A DNA stretch of 33,819 bases from Firmicutes bacterium UBA4845 (GCA_002399975.1 DHER01000054.1:1-33819), one strand, 5' to 3'; numbered from the stretch's first letter, positions 1 through 8,633 are shown. Notes: generated from the sequence alone by a model not told the origin. Numbers and translations: made by a program.

Positions 1-23
1 ATTACAAAATAATTTCTTCACCT

Positions 24-740
24 TTAAATCAAAGTATATCCTCTTTTGGTAATCATTTTGCCGTCCTTAACATATGTGGAGCTGTTTCCCACAATTACAA
101 TACTTGTCATATCTACTATTTCAAAATTCATTGTATCTAAAGTGCACATATGATATTCTTGGTTTTCTCTGGACACATTTTTTACTATGCCCACTGGTGT
201 TGATTTCTCTCTGTACTTTTTTATAATATCAAAGGCATGTTTTAAATAGTCCCGGCGTGTACTGCTCCTGGGATTATAAAAACATATTACAAAATCTCCT
301 TCTGATGCTGTTTCCACTCTTTTGTAGATAAGTTCCAAAGGTGTAAGCAGGTCGCTGAGGCTAATATGGCAGAAATCATGCATCAGCGGTGCTCCCAACA
401 CTGCCGCAGCTGCTGTAGAAGCTGTAACACCACTGATGATTTTAACTTTTTCACCATTGGCCATTCCAAGTACAAGACCCGCCATACCGTATACCCCGGC
501 ATCGCCGCTGCTGACAACAGTAACTGTCCTTCCTGTCTTTGAAATTTCCACCGCCTTTTTGACTCTTTCTGTTTCTTGTTTCATTCCGTTTGATATTACT
601 TCTTTATCCTTTATAATGTCAGATATTAAGCTAATATACATCTTGTAACCAACTATAACTTCCGAATTTTCAATTGCCTTCCTAGCCTCGTACGTAAGTA
701 TATCAAGACTGCCGGGACCTATTCCTACTACATATATCAT
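24..740 (-). CDS. cobJ: Precorrin-3B / cobalt-factor III C17-methyltransferase
   Basis: This enzyme uses S-adenosylmethionine to methylate C17 and contract the corrin ring during cobalamin synthesis; in the anaerobic route it is called CbiH. The 238-residue protein is a single tetrapyrrole methylase domain of normal length. It opens with VVGIGPGSLD (residues 4-13), the first SAM-binding loop, and has SGDAGVYGMA at 78-87 and a GVTASTAAAAVLGAP stretch typical of the family. The ATG at 740 is preceded by AAGGAGGG seven bases upstream, so the start is secure. It lies 44 bases after the cbiG-cbiC fusion and is the last operon gene visible before the left edge. Because cbiD and cbiG are present, the cobalt-first anaerobic pathway is the likely setting. 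Confidence 0.93.
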   Translation of the reverse strand: MIYVVGIGPGSLDILTYEARKAIENSEVIVGYKMYISLISDIIKDKEVISNGMKQETERVKKAVEISKTGRTVTVVSSGDAGVYGMAGLVLGMANGEKVKIISGVTASTAAAAVLGAPLMHDFCHISLSDLLTPLELIYKRVETASEGDFVICFYNPRSSTRRDYLKHAFDIIKKYREKSTPVGIVKNVSRENQEYHMCTLDTMNFEIVDMTSIVIVGNSSTYVKDGKMITKRGYTLI

Positions 741-784
741 TTAAGTTCCCTCCTTTAATCGTTTATTAATTTAATCTGTAATTA

Positions 785-2482
785 TTAATTATCCTCCACG
801 CTGTACAAAATAGCGTTGCATATTGCCGCGGCAACGTTACTTCCTCCTTTTCTTCCTTTTGCTACAATATATTCCGTATTTTGAAGATTCATAAGCAGTT
901 CTTTTGCTTCAACCACATTGACAAATCCCACTGGTACTCCTATTATGAGTTCTGGAGATAGCTTTTTTTCTTCTACCATTTCACTTAGCTTTATTAATGC
1001 TGTAGGAGCGTTGCCTATGGCAAAAACCACAGGACCGTCTATCTGCGATGCTCTTTCCATCGAAACTGCAGCCCTGGTTTCGCCACGTTTCTGTGCTTTT
1101 TTTGAAACATCTTCATCTGCCATAAAGCAAATTATATTTATTCCGTATTTGGCGGCAGCTTTCTTGTTTATCCCGGCTGCAGCCATGTTTGTGTCTGTAA
1201 CAATAGTTGCTCCTTTTTTAAAGGCTTTTTTTGCATTTTTTATGGCATTTCCTGAGAAGCATAAGCTATGCAAATAATCAAAATCTGCCGTAGTATGTAT
1301 AACTCTTTTTATTATAGGGGCAAGTTCAGGGTCAAGCTTGATATTGCCAAGTTCTCCCTGTATTATTTCAAAACTTCTTTTTTCAATATTATGAGGTTCC
1401 GTAATTTTAATATTTTTCATAATTCCCTGCCTATCATATGATTTAAACTCTTTAAACTCAACTGTATAGTCATTCTGAGAAGCTGCAACCGTAACTGAAT
1501 TTATTACTGTCTTTTTAATTATTAATTTGGAAGAATTGCTGTCCATAATTGCAGCTCTTTCACAAACAGAATCAACACCTGTCACGTCTCTTACAAAATC
1601 CGAGCCTGTAAAATCTCCCTTGATTTTATTCAGCTGCTCCTTTGTATATGTATGAAAAGGCACCTTGAAAATCTCCGCAACTTTAATGATACCTTTTTCA
1701 TCTTTCTTTAGTTCTATGGAATTTAATGATTTTACTGCAAAAATGCTTATATTGTTTTTGCGGAGCACTTCCCTTATAGCATCGTATATATCATTGAAAT
1801 CCGCACCTCTTTTGCAGCCCACTCCTATTGAAATTATTTTAGGTATTAGGGTTAATGTGTTTTCAAAGGTTTTCTTATTCTCATCAAGGCTTATACATAT
1901 ACCTGTTTTCTCTTCGGAAAAGGATATTTCTTTTGGTATACGTCCCTCTACATTAAAATCACTTGTAAATCCAATTTGTTTATTTTCAAGTATATCCGCC
2001 GCCACATCTCTTGCTTTCTTCAAACTCATTATGTGAAGATTATGACTGCATGCCCACTGATCAACGGCAAATTTATTGTTTACATCCGTTGCTGTTGTAA
2101 TTATCGGATTACCTCCGATTGCCAAAGCTAATTTCACGGTAAGTTCATTTGCTCTGCCTATGTGACCGCTCAAAAGTGAAATTACGTTTATCCCCTTTTC
2201 GTCAATACATATGACTGCAGGATCCGTCTTTTTACTTCTTATATTTTGAGCTATTGCTCTTACGGCAATTCCTGCTGCACCTATAAAAATAATGCAGTCT
2301 TTTTCCACAAAAGATTTTGCCACACTTTTATATAAATTATCTTTACGGAGTTTAACGTATTTTGCAGACTGTACATATTTTTTTGGGACAAAAGCTTCTA
2401 TATTTTCATTGCTGAAATTTTCAATTATTTTGTCGCTGAGCAAGGCTCCGGAATTCGAAAAAGCGTATATGACGATGTTCAT
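785..2482 (-). CDS. cbiG-cbiC: Fusion of cobalt-precorrin-5A hydrolase (CbiG) and precorrin-8X methylmutase (CbiC/CobH)
   Basis: The 565-residue protein joins two corrin enzymes. Residues 1 to about 340 match CbiG, which opens the delta-lactone of cobalt-precorrin-5A: the first part carries FIGAAGIAVRAIA (66-78) and LLSGHIGRANELT (103-115), and the second part carries IGVGCKRGAD (219-228). Residues about 355-565 match CbiC, which moves a methyl group from C11 to C12: IEKRSFEII (366-374), the catalytic histidine in VIHTTADFDY (His396), TDTNMAAAGI (429-438), GVPVGFVNVVEAK (515-527) and GRKGGSN (543-549). Both halves are full length and no frameshift is visible. An internal ATG at 1420 (residue 355) has a GGCAGGGA purine run just upstream, so free CbiC might also be made. 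The main start has AGAGGT upstream. Confidence 0.92.
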   Translation of the reverse strand: MNIVIYAFSNSGALLSDKIIENFSNENIEAFVPKKYVQSAKYVKLRKDNLYKSVAKSFVEKDCIIFIGAAGIAVRAIAQNIRSKKTDPAVICIDEKGINVISLLSGHIGRANELTVKLALAIGGNPIITTATDVNNKFAVDQWACSHNLHIMSLKKARDVAADILENKQIGFTSDFNVEGRIPKEISFSEEKTGICISLDENKKTFENTLTLIPKIISIGVGCKRGADFNDIYDAIREVLRKNNISIFAVKSLNSIELKKDEKGIIKVAEIFKVPFHTYTKEQLNKIKGDFTGSDFVRDVTGVDSVCERAAIMDSNSSKLIIKKTVINSVTVAASQNDYTVEFKEFKSYDRQGIMKNIKITEPHNIEKRSFEIIQGELGNIKLDPELAPIIKRVIHTTADFDYLHSLCFSGNAIKNAKKAFKKGATIVTDTNMAAAGINKKAAAKYGINIICFMADEDVSKKAQKRGETRAAVSMERASQIDGPVVFAIGNAPTALIKLSEMVEEKKLSPELIIGVPVGFVNVVEAKELLMNLQNTEYIVAKGRKGGSNVAAAICNAILYSVEDN

Positions 2483-2568
2483 TGCTACCTCTTATATTTT
2501 TAAATTGTTATTTGATAATATTACTTTTGCCGCTCTGAGTCATCAGCTAAAAAGTAAGATAGAGAAAT

Positions 2569-3804
2569 TCATGATTCGTCTGGCGGCAAATACCCACTTC
2601 CCTTTCCGCTTATTATGTATATAGGGTTTTGAGCCGTCATCAAATCATATGTCCCTGCTTTTTTGGCTTTTGATATCGACATATTTATTATCTCAACATT
2701 GTTCAGTTTATATTTTTTCACACAAATGACAGCTTCGTTCAAGCTTTGTAATGCTATTGTATTAATGACTATATTTACCTGTGGATTTTTTTGAAGTACA
2801 GCATTTATTATTTTATCCATACTTCCTCCACTGCCTCCGATAAACACACAATCGGGTGCAGGCAGATCATGAAGGCATCCTGGTGCTTCAGCTTCCACCA
2901 CTTGTATGTTAAATGCCTTAAATTTTTTTATGTTTTTCTTAATTAATGAAACGGCATCTTTATTTTTCTCTATTGAAAAGACTTGGCCTTCGTGTAATTT
3001 CAGGGCAATTTCCACAGATACACTGCCTGTTCCGCCGCCTATATCATAAACCGTAGAATTACTTTTCAAATTCAGCTTTCCAATGGAAACCATCCGTACT
3101 TCACTTTTTGTCATAGGCGTTCTGCCCGTAATAAATTCCTCGTCTCTTATTGGCCTTAGCCAAACATCCTTATCAAGACAGCTATCATTATGTATTATAA
3201 TTACATTAAGTTTTTCAAACTTCATTTTTGCAATTTCACAAGCGGTAGCTTCGATAATTTTCTCATTTGAATAAGATAAATTTTCTCCTACGCTTACTTT
3301 CAGGTGTCCAAGCCCTTTAGAGCAAAGAATTTCGCATATTTTGTCAGGGCTGCTGCTGTCATCGGTAATCATAAATATTTTTTTATTAAACATAACCTCA
3401 GAAACTATGTTTGCTGTCCTTCCGTGAGAACTCAGCAGCTTTATGTTATCCCATGGCAAGTTTAGTTTTGAGCAGAAATATTGGAGTGAACTTATTGCAG
3501 GAATATTTGCAACTTCTATATCTCCGTTTTTCAAAAGAGATTCAGTAAGTTTTTTTGAAAGGCTGTAAAAACCCGTATCTCCTGATACAAGAACACCGAA
3601 ATATTTATAATCGCTATTTATTATGTAATTATATATTTCTCTTAGATCAATACTCTCGAATTTTTCTTTTTCCATGTGGGAAAATTCTCTGAGCATTCTT
3701 CCTGCTCCTATTAAGCAATCAGCATTATTTACGCTCTTAATTGTATTTTGGGTAAAAAAGCTTGGACTTCCAACACCAATCCCTATTATATCAATTTTTT
3801 TCAT
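2569..3804 (-). CDS. cbiET: Precorrin-6B C5,15-methyltransferase (decarboxylating), CbiE-CbiT fusion
   Basis: CbiE methylates C5, while CbiT methylates C15 and removes the acetate carboxyl group; a fused form is usually called CobL. The N-terminal half is a tetrapyrrole methylase (IDIIGIGVGSPSF at the start, LVSGDTGFYSLSKK further in). The C-terminal half is a class I methyltransferase with the glycine-rich loop VYDIGGGTGSVSVEIA and the VFIGGSGGSMD motif. I place the start at the ATG at 3804 because GAGGGA lies five bases before it. An in-frame ATG at 3816 would sit inside or before that ribosome site and is unlikely. The start overlaps the end of cobK by 14 bases, which suggests translational coupling. 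Length is about 411 residues, normal for CobL-type fusions. Confidence 0.93.
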   Translation of the reverse strand: MKKIDIIGIGVGSPSFFTQNTIKSVNNADCLIGAGRMLREFSHMEKEKFESIDLREIYNYIINSDYKYFGVLVSGDTGFYSLSKKLTESLLKNGDIEVANIPAISSLQYFCSKLNLPWDNIKLLSSHGRTANIVSEVMFNKKIFMITDDSSSPDKICEILCSKGLGHLKVSVGENLSYSNEKIIEATACEIAKMKFEKLNVIIIHNDSCLDKDVWLRPIRDEEFITGRTPMTKSEVRMVSIGKLNLKSNSTVYDIGGGTGSVSVEIALKLHEGQVFSIEKNKDAVSLIKKNIKKFKAFNIQVVEAEAPGCLHDLPAPDCVFIGGSGGSMDKIINAVLQKNPQVNIVINTIALQSLNEAVICVKKYKLNNVEIINMSISKAKKAGTYDLMTAQNPIYIISGKGSGYLPPDES

Positions 3805-4579
3805 ACTTTCCCTCACATTTATTTAATTGATACTTTTCTGCGATATATGCACACATCTGTTCCAGAGTTAAACCATCTTCATCGACTTTTTTTAGTACAA
3901 GACATTCGGTTCTTGTTTTAACGCAGGCATCAGCCTTTTCCTTCAATCCGCCGGAACCTGTACTTTCTTTTGTTACCATATATTTTGCACCTATACTATT
4001 TATTATGGCCGTATTTAATTCTTCGGTGAAAGGACCCTGCATGCATATAATGTTTCTATTTGAATATCCCAGTTCAATGCTTCTTTTCAAGGAGCTTTCC
4101 ATAGGCAGTATCCTTAAGTGTATTCTGTCACTATAATTTTTTACTTTTGTAAATTTATCAAGATCCTTGCTTCCTGTTGTGAGAAAAATTATTCCCTTAT
4201 GACTGTTCAAATAATCTATGCATTGGCTGATATCATTAAAATACTTGCAGCTTTCATATTTTACGGATTCTCTTATTACTCTCAGATATTTTATATTACA
4301 TGATTTTGATGATTTTATCAGGTTTTTAGATACCTCTTTTGCAAAAGGATGAGTAGCGTCAACTATGAAGTCATATTTTTTTTCTTTAAAAAGCTGTATC
4401 ATTTCATTTTCATTCAGCCTTTGCTGATAGACATTCACGTGTGCAATATCTTCTACGAATTGCCATCCGTATGATGTTGCAATGAATAGGTCTGCTTCTA
4501 TTTTGCAGTTTGATAAGAATTTGGCAAGTATTCTTCCTTCTGTCGTTCCGCCGAATATACAAATTTTTTGATTATTCAT
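3791..4579 (-). CDS. cobK: Precorrin-6A / cobalt-precorrin-6A reductase
   Basis: This NAD(P)H-dependent reductase (CbiJ in the anaerobic route) reduces the macrocycle after C1 methylation and ring opening. The protein begins ICIFGGTTEGRILAK, the usual amino-terminal nucleotide-binding signature. It also has FIVDATHPFAKEVSKN and, near the end, the family motif VTKESTGSGGLKEK. A longer frame reaches upstream to 4648, but family members start just before the FGGTTEGR motif. The ATG at 4579 has AAAGGGC in front of it, so I use that start (about 262 residues). It overlaps the end of cobM by eight bases and the start of cbiET by 14 bases, consistent with one tightly coupled operon. Confidence 0.9.
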   Translation of the reverse strand: MNNQKICIFGGTTEGRILAKFLSNCKIEADLFIATSYGWQFVEDIAHVNVYQQRLNENEMIQLFKEKKYDFIVDATHPFAKEVSKNLIKSSKSCNIKYLRVIRESVKYESCKYFNDISQCIDYLNSHKGIIFLTTGSKDLDKFTKVKNYSDRIHLRILPMESSLKRSIELGYSNRNIICMQGPFTEELNTAIINSIGAKYMVTKESTGSGGLKEKADACVKTRTECLVLKKVDEDGLTLEQMCAYIAEKYQLNKCEGKYEKN

Positions 4580-5330
4580 CGCTGCCCTTTCTGAACCTGT
4601 GAGTAAAATTCGGGGCATACAGCCGGCTTCTGCCGTAATCTTTTCCAAGAAAGTTCCCTACCAGTATCAAAGCAGTATTTTCGATATTGTTTTCTTTCAT
4701 GGTCTGATGCAACGTCTCTACAGTGCATCTAAATATTTTTTCATCAGGCCATGTTGCTTTATAAACTACGGCAACAGGTGTTTCTGGCTTATATCCTCCG
4801 GCTATAAGCTCTTTGGATAATTTTTCGGTTAATCCTGAACTCAAAAATAGAACCATTGTTGATTTATGGGCAGCAAGAGACCGTATGCTTTCCCTTTCAG
4901 GAACCGGCGTTCTTCCCTCCATACGGGTTATTATTACCGTCTGGCTTACATCAGGCAATGTATACTCGGCATTTATAGATGCAGCCGCACCACAAAACGA
5001 GCTTACCCCCGGGACTACATCGTAATTAATACCCAGCTTTTCAAGAATGTCCATCTGCTCCCTGACTGCACCGTAAATACTTGAATCTCCTGTATGCAGC
5101 CTGACTGTCATTTTATTCTCAGCCTCGGCCTTTTTTACAATTTTAATAACTTCTTCCAATGTCATATATGCACTATTATGAATTTCACAGCCTTCCTTAG
5201 TAAAATTCAAAAGCTTCGGATTGACTAATGACCCTGCATATATAACAACATCTGCCTTGGTTAAAAGCTTGTACCCTCTCATTGTGATTAAATCTGCAGC
5301 TCCTGGCCCTGCTCCTACAAAATACAGCAT
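4572..5330 (-). CDS. cobM: Precorrin-4 / cobalt-precorrin-4 C11-methyltransferase
   Basis: This SAM-dependent enzyme (CbiF in the anaerobic pathway) methylates C11 of the corrin ring. The 252-residue protein has the whole tetrapyrrole methylase fold: YFVGAGPGAADLITMRG at the start, YAGSLVNPKLL, LHTGDSSIYGAVREQMDIL and VVPGVSSFCGAAA. These match the C11 methylase subfamily better than the other methylases in the operon. The ATG at 5330 follows AAGGAGG with five bases between. The gene starts 10 bases after cbiD ends and overlaps cobK at its own end. Confidence 0.94.
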   Translation of the reverse strand: MLYFVGAGPGAADLITMRGYKLLTKADVVIYAGSLVNPKLLNFTKEGCEIHNSAYMTLEEVIKIVKKAEAENKMTVRLHTGDSSIYGAVREQMDILEKLGINYDVVPGVSSFCGAAASINAEYTLPDVSQTVIITRMEGRTPVPERESIRSLAAHKSTMVLFLSSGLTEKLSKELIAGGYKPETPVAVVYKATWPDEKIFRCTVETLHQTMKENNIENTALILVGNFLGKDYGRSRLYAPNFTHRFRKGSDE

Positions 5331-5340
5331 AAATGCCTCC

Positions 5341-6426
5341 TTAGTTTAAAATTCCCTTAGTGTTTGAGTATATTATCAGCTTGGTTCTCAATTTGTTTCC
5401 AACTCTTTTATTTATGTAATATTCAGCTTTTTCACTGATTTTATTTATTACCTGCTTTTCAATGCCTTCCTTTTGAAGTATATCCAAAACCTGTTCAGAT
5501 GTAACACAACCGAGGATCTCCTCTATTATTTCTCTGCATGCGCCGTATAATGCAGCATAGCAGGCAAAAACTTCCATTCTAAAATCCCCGTTGTTGGAGT
5601 GTGTGTTCATCATGCCTCCGGCAACCTTAATCATTTTTCCTATGTGACCGACAATCAATATTTCATTGAATCCCAGTTCAACAGCAAAATCAAGGACATC
5701 CCCAAGATAATTGCTGAACTTAAGGCTGTTTTCTCCCCTGATTCCAAGCTCTTTGTCAATAAATGTCTGACCATAATTTCCCGGAAAAGCCAGAAGGCTT
5801 GTATAACCTTTTTCTTTAATAACTTCCATCTCGACCTTTAGGCTGTCGATAAGTGCTTTTTCACTCATAGGTTCTACTATTCCTGTAGTTCCTATTATTG
5901 ATATACCCCCTACAATTCCCAATTGTGGGTTAAATGTTTTTTTTGCCAACTCTTTGCCGCCGGGCACCGATACTGTTATGCTCATTCCTCCGGAATATTT
6001 ATTATAATCACAAATTTTCTGTACATTTTCAGCTATCATTTTCCTGGGAACTGAATTTATAGCAGCACTTCCCACCGGGCAGTCCAATCCTTTTTGTGTT
6101 ACTATACCAATGCCTTCGCCGCCTTCCACATATATTCCCTCGGACGAAGTGAGCCTTACCTTGGCATAAACTAAAATTCCGTTGGTTACATCAGGATCAT
6201 CACCGCTGTCTTTTTTTACACAGCAGCTTACTCCTTCAATGTCAAATTTCTGATCCCTTATATCAATTAGCATCATTTTTCCAACTGGAAGTTTAACATA
6301 TACCTTGTTTATAATTTTTCCTGAAAAAAGCATTATGGCAGAGGCAGTCGCCGCAGCCGCGGCACATGTTCCTGTTGTAAAGCCGCATCGAAGCTTTTTA
6401 CCGTTCTTAGTTACATAATTACTCAT
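5341..6426 (-). CDS. cbiD: Cobalt-precorrin-5B C1-methyltransferase
   Basis: CbiD methylates C1 of cobalt-precorrin-5B and marks the anaerobic, cobalt-early pathway. The 361-residue protein carries the family opening GFTTGTCAAAAATAS, then GDDPDVTNG, GEGIGIVTQKGL, GGISIIGTTGIVEPMS and ILIVGHIGKMIKVAGGMMNTHS, in the expected order. The ATG at 6426 is preceded by AAGGAGA seven bases away. It is the first enzyme gene of the operon, with about 320 bases of leader that hold a cobalamin riboswitch and a terminator. A small upstream frame ends eight bases inside this gene. Confidence 0.95.
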   Translation of the reverse strand: MSNYVTKNGKKLRCGFTTGTCAAAAATASAIMLFSGKIINKVYVKLPVGKMMLIDIRDQKFDIEGVSCCVKKDSGDDPDVTNGILVYAKVRLTSSEGIYVEGGEGIGIVTQKGLDCPVGSAAINSVPRKMIAENVQKICDYNKYSGGMSITVSVPGGKELAKKTFNPQLGIVGGISIIGTTGIVEPMSEKALIDSLKVEMEVIKEKGYTSLLAFPGNYGQTFIDKELGIRGENSLKFSNYLGDVLDFAVELGFNEILIVGHIGKMIKVAGGMMNTHSNNGDFRMEVFACYAALYGACREIIEEILGCVTSEQVLDILQKEGIEKQVINKISEKAEYYINKRVGNKLRTKLIIYSNTKGILN

Positions 6427-6547
6427 ATGCTGTCTCCTTGTACGTCCTCTTTTTGCCTCTAACGGTCAAAAAAACAAGGTTATGGCATATAAAAGAATCT
6501 TCCAAATTATTCTGGAAGATTCTTTTTATAAACGTTTTAAATTTCAT
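6419..6547 (-). CDS. Possible 42-residue leader ORF between riboswitch and cbiD
   Basis: An ATG at 6547 has GGGAGGA about ten bases upstream and opens a 42-codon frame, beginning MKFKTFIKRIFQNN and ending KETAYE. It runs straight through the terminator hairpin and stops eight bases inside cbiD. I recognise no family. The peptide is basic and not clearly membrane-bound. The same GGGAGGATT bases can act as an antiterminator arm, so the apparent ribosome site may be coincidence. If translated, ribosomes would cross the terminator and deliver coupling to cbiD. Confidence that it makes a real peptide is low. Confidence 0.25.
   Translation of the reverse strand: MKFKTFIKRIFQNNLEDSFICHNLVFLTVRGKKRTYKETAYE
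6491..6526 (-). terminator. Riboswitch-controlled intrinsic terminator before cbiD
   Basis: On the minus strand the arms AGAATCTTCCA and TGGAAGATTCT (6494-6504 and 6513-6523 on the plus strand) form an 11-pair stem, extendable with A/T pairs, around an eight-base loop. TTTTATAT follows. It lies between the B12 box and cbiD, where a cobalamin riboswitch would end transcription when ligand is bound. Confidence 0.82.
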
Positions 6548-6554
6548 TTTAGAT

Positions 6555-6562
6555 AATCCTCC
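6555..6562 (-). promoter_or_regulatory. Predicted antiterminator arm
   Basis: On the minus strand GGAGGATT here can pair over eight bases (one G-U) with AATCTTCC at 6514-6521, the first arm of the terminator. The two structures exclude each other. The same bases can also fold back on the nearby ATCTT to form a small competing hairpin. The pairing is seen in the sequence; the switching role is inferred. Confidence 0.5.
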
Positions 6563-6585
6563 CGAAGATCTATAAATATAAAAAT

Positions 6586-6728
6586 TGGCAGGTTTCCTGA
6601 CTCTCGGTTCATCCAATGCTTTCCTTCCCATGCGAACACAGTGGACTTAAGCATCGTCACCTTTCACAGTAGCGGGGGCTGTAACAGTTTTTACTGTTTT
6701 CCCTATTAAAACTTTCGTTACCAAAATT
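6586..6728 (-). ncRNA. Cobalamin (B12) riboswitch
   Basis: Read on the minus strand, the conserved blocks occur in order: GGTAACGAAAG, TAATAGGGAA, CAGCCCCCGCTACTGTGA, AGTCCACTGT, GGGAAGG, and the B12 box AGTCAGGAAACCTGCC (6587-6602). This is the standard adenosylcobalamin-class aptamer layout. It lies in the leader of the cobalamin operon and is followed by a terminator, so control is likely at transcription: bound cobalamin favours termination. The 5' edge is approximate. Confidence 0.95.
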
Positions 6729-6749
6729 TATCCTTATTTAATTAAGTAA

Positions 6750-6778
6750 ATTATATCACAAGAAATTATTGCAGTCAA
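6750..6778 (-). promoter_or_regulatory. Promoter of the cobalamin operon
   Basis: On the minus strand TTGACT (6773-6778) and TATAAT (6750-6755) are separated by exactly 17 bases, a near-consensus housekeeping sigma promoter. The predicted transcript starts about 15-20 bases before the riboswitch aptamer. Confidence 0.85.
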
Positions 6779-6854
6779 TCGCTTGTCGTGCGTTTTTCTA
6801 TCTTTAGTTTTTCATTAAGTCTACATATAGATTTAAAAAAATTATGGGAAGGGC

Positions 6855-6883
6855 TTTATATTTTTGTGTAAATGGTGTAAAAT
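6855..6883 (+). promoter_or_regulatory. Possible prfC promoter
   Basis: TTTATA and TAAAAT are 17 bases apart, about 40 bases before the prfC start. The -35 match is poor, so this is only a candidate. Confidence 0.35.
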
Positions 6884-6923
6884 AACAAAGTTGGACTTTA
6901 AGAAACAATGGAAAGGAATATAA

Positions 6924-8519
6924 ATGAACAATAACATAGATTTAATCAACAAAAGGCGCATATTTGGAATTATATCCCACCCAGATGCAGGGAAAACAAC
7001 TCTGACAGAAAAGCTGTTGCTCCACGGAGGAGCTATTCGAGAAGCAGGGACGGTCAGGTCCAGAAAAAATTCAAAATATGCAAAATCAGACTGGATGGAA
7101 ATAGAAAAGCAAAGAGGGATTTCCGTTACATCTTCAGTAATGCAGTTTGAATATGATGACAAGGTTATATCAATTATGGATACTCCGGGCCACAACGATT
7201 TTGGCGAAGATACTTATCGGATTCTTACTTCTGTGGACAGTGCTGTAATGGTTATAGACGCTGCAAAAGGAATAGAAGCTCAGACCAAAAAGCTGTTTCA
7301 GGTGTGCAGTATGCGCGGTATTCCCATATTCACCTTTATAAACAAACTGGATAGAGATGCAAAAGACCCTCTTGATTTAATGCAGGAACTGGAAGACGTT
7401 CTTGGGCTTCTTTCCACTGCGGTTACATGGCCCATAGGAAGCGGAAAAGAATTTGAGGGTGTTTATGACCGCCTAAAAAATACGTTATATTTATTTAAAA
7501 GAAAAGAAGAAATCCATCTGGATGAAACGGGAGTACAATCGGACAAACTTGATGGTCTAATCAGCCCTGCCAATTTACAGGATTTAAGAAACGCTATTGA
7601 ACTTCTCAATGGTGCAGGAAACGAATTTAAAATAGAATCTGTCCGTAAGGGAAAACTGTCTCCTGTATTTTTCGGTTCGGCTCTGGCAGACTTTGGCGTT
7701 AAAGAGTTTTTGGAGCATTTCTTACAAATGTCTCCTCCCCCATCGGAGAGAAAAACAACAACCGGACATGTTAAACCCACCGATGAGGAATTTACAGGAT
7801 TTATCTTTAAAATCCAGGCAAACATGGATCCGAATCACCGAGACAGACTGGCATTTTTAAGAATATGTTCCGGAACTTTTGTAAGAGGAATGAATGTTAC
7901 ATTGACAAGGACGGGAAAACAGATGAAATTAAGCCAGTCAACCCATTTAATGGCCAACGAGCGTGAAATTGTGGATACAGCTTATGCAGGTGATGTTATA
8001 GGAATTTATGATTCAGGCAACTTTCAAATCGGTGATACTTTGGCTAACAGCAAAGGAAAAATTTTTTTTGAACCTCTTCCTACCTTTCCTCCTGAATTAT
8101 TCTGCAGGGTCAGTGCAAAAAATTCTTTAAAAGGAAAGAATTTTCAAAAGGGTGTCAAACAACTTGCCCAAGAAGGTGCAATTCAAATATACAGAAATGA
8201 ATATAATGAGGTTATACTTGGAGCGGTTGGAGTACTCCAGTTTGAAGTTTTTGAATATCGCCTGACAAATGAATACCACACGAAAATACGAATGGAAAAC
8301 ATAGATTTTACCGTTGCGCGCTGGATCAAAACAGATAACCCGGAAAGCCTTAAGAAATATGAAAATTCAAGATGTATGCTTGTGTTTGACCATTACGACA
8401 GGCCTGTCCTACTGTTCACGAACCAATACGCCTTAAGGAGCTTCCGTGAAAGAAATGAAGACGTAGTGCTGGTTGAGGCCCTTGATATTATTGACAAGCT
8501 TGGAAGTCAATACAATTGA
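6924..8519 (+). CDS. prfC: Peptide chain release factor 3 (RF3 GTPase)
   Basis: RF3 is a translational GTPase that recycles class I release factors from the ribosome after peptide release. The 531-residue protein has normal length and the family order: P-loop HPDAGKTT (19-26), switch region with RGISVTSSVMQFEY, DTPGHNDF (86-93) and NKLDRD (140-145). The beta-barrel and C-terminal domains follow. ISHPDAGKTTLTEKLLL and the EKQRGISVTSSV motif separate RF3 from EF-G and tetracycline-resistance ribosomal protection proteins. The ATG follows GGAAAGGA at a suitable distance. It is a single gene, divergent from the cobalamin operon and convergent with the M42 peptidase genes. Confidence 0.95.
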   Translation: MNNNIDLINKRRIFGIISHPDAGKTTLTEKLLLHGGAIREAGTVRSRKNSKYAKSDWMEIEKQRGISVTSSVMQFEYDDKVISIMDTPGHNDFGEDTYRILTSVDSAVMVIDAAKGIEAQTKKLFQVCSMRGIPIFTFINKLDRDAKDPLDLMQELEDVLGLLSTAVTWPIGSGKEFEGVYDRLKNTLYLFKRKEEIHLDETGVQSDKLDGLISPANLQDLRNAIELLNGAGNEFKIESVRKGKLSPVFFGSALADFGVKEFLEHFLQMSPPPSERKTTTGHVKPTDEEFTGFIFKIQANMDPNHRDRLAFLRICSGTFVRGMNVTLTRTGKQMKLSQSTHLMANEREIVDTAYAGDVIGIYDSGNFQIGDTLANSKGKIFFEPLPTFPPELFCRVSAKNSLKGKNFQKGVKQLAQEGAIQIYRNEYNEVILGAVGVLQFEVFEYRLTNEYHTKIRMENIDFTVARWIKTDNPESLKKYENSRCMLVFDHYDRPVLLFTNQYALRSFRERNEDVVLVEALDIIDKLGSQYN

Positions 8520-8633
8520 CACCAATAATGATTTGATTTAAGGTCGCCGCTTAACAGGGGGATGGTTTTTTGAATAATGATGGAAGCAAAAAAAAATTTA
8601 CTTTAAAAAAAATTACCATCTTCCGGTAAAAAA

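Noticed and set aside
1..23. Possible start of a further cobalamin gene at the left edge
   Set aside because: An AAAGGTGA ribosome-like sequence lies just after cobJ, but no usable start codon is visible before the edge.
6419..6631. 70-residue minus-strand frame starting at 6631
   Set aside because: Its first 28 codons lie inside the conserved B12 riboswitch, including the B12 box. Only the part from the ATG at 6547 is worth considering as a peptide.
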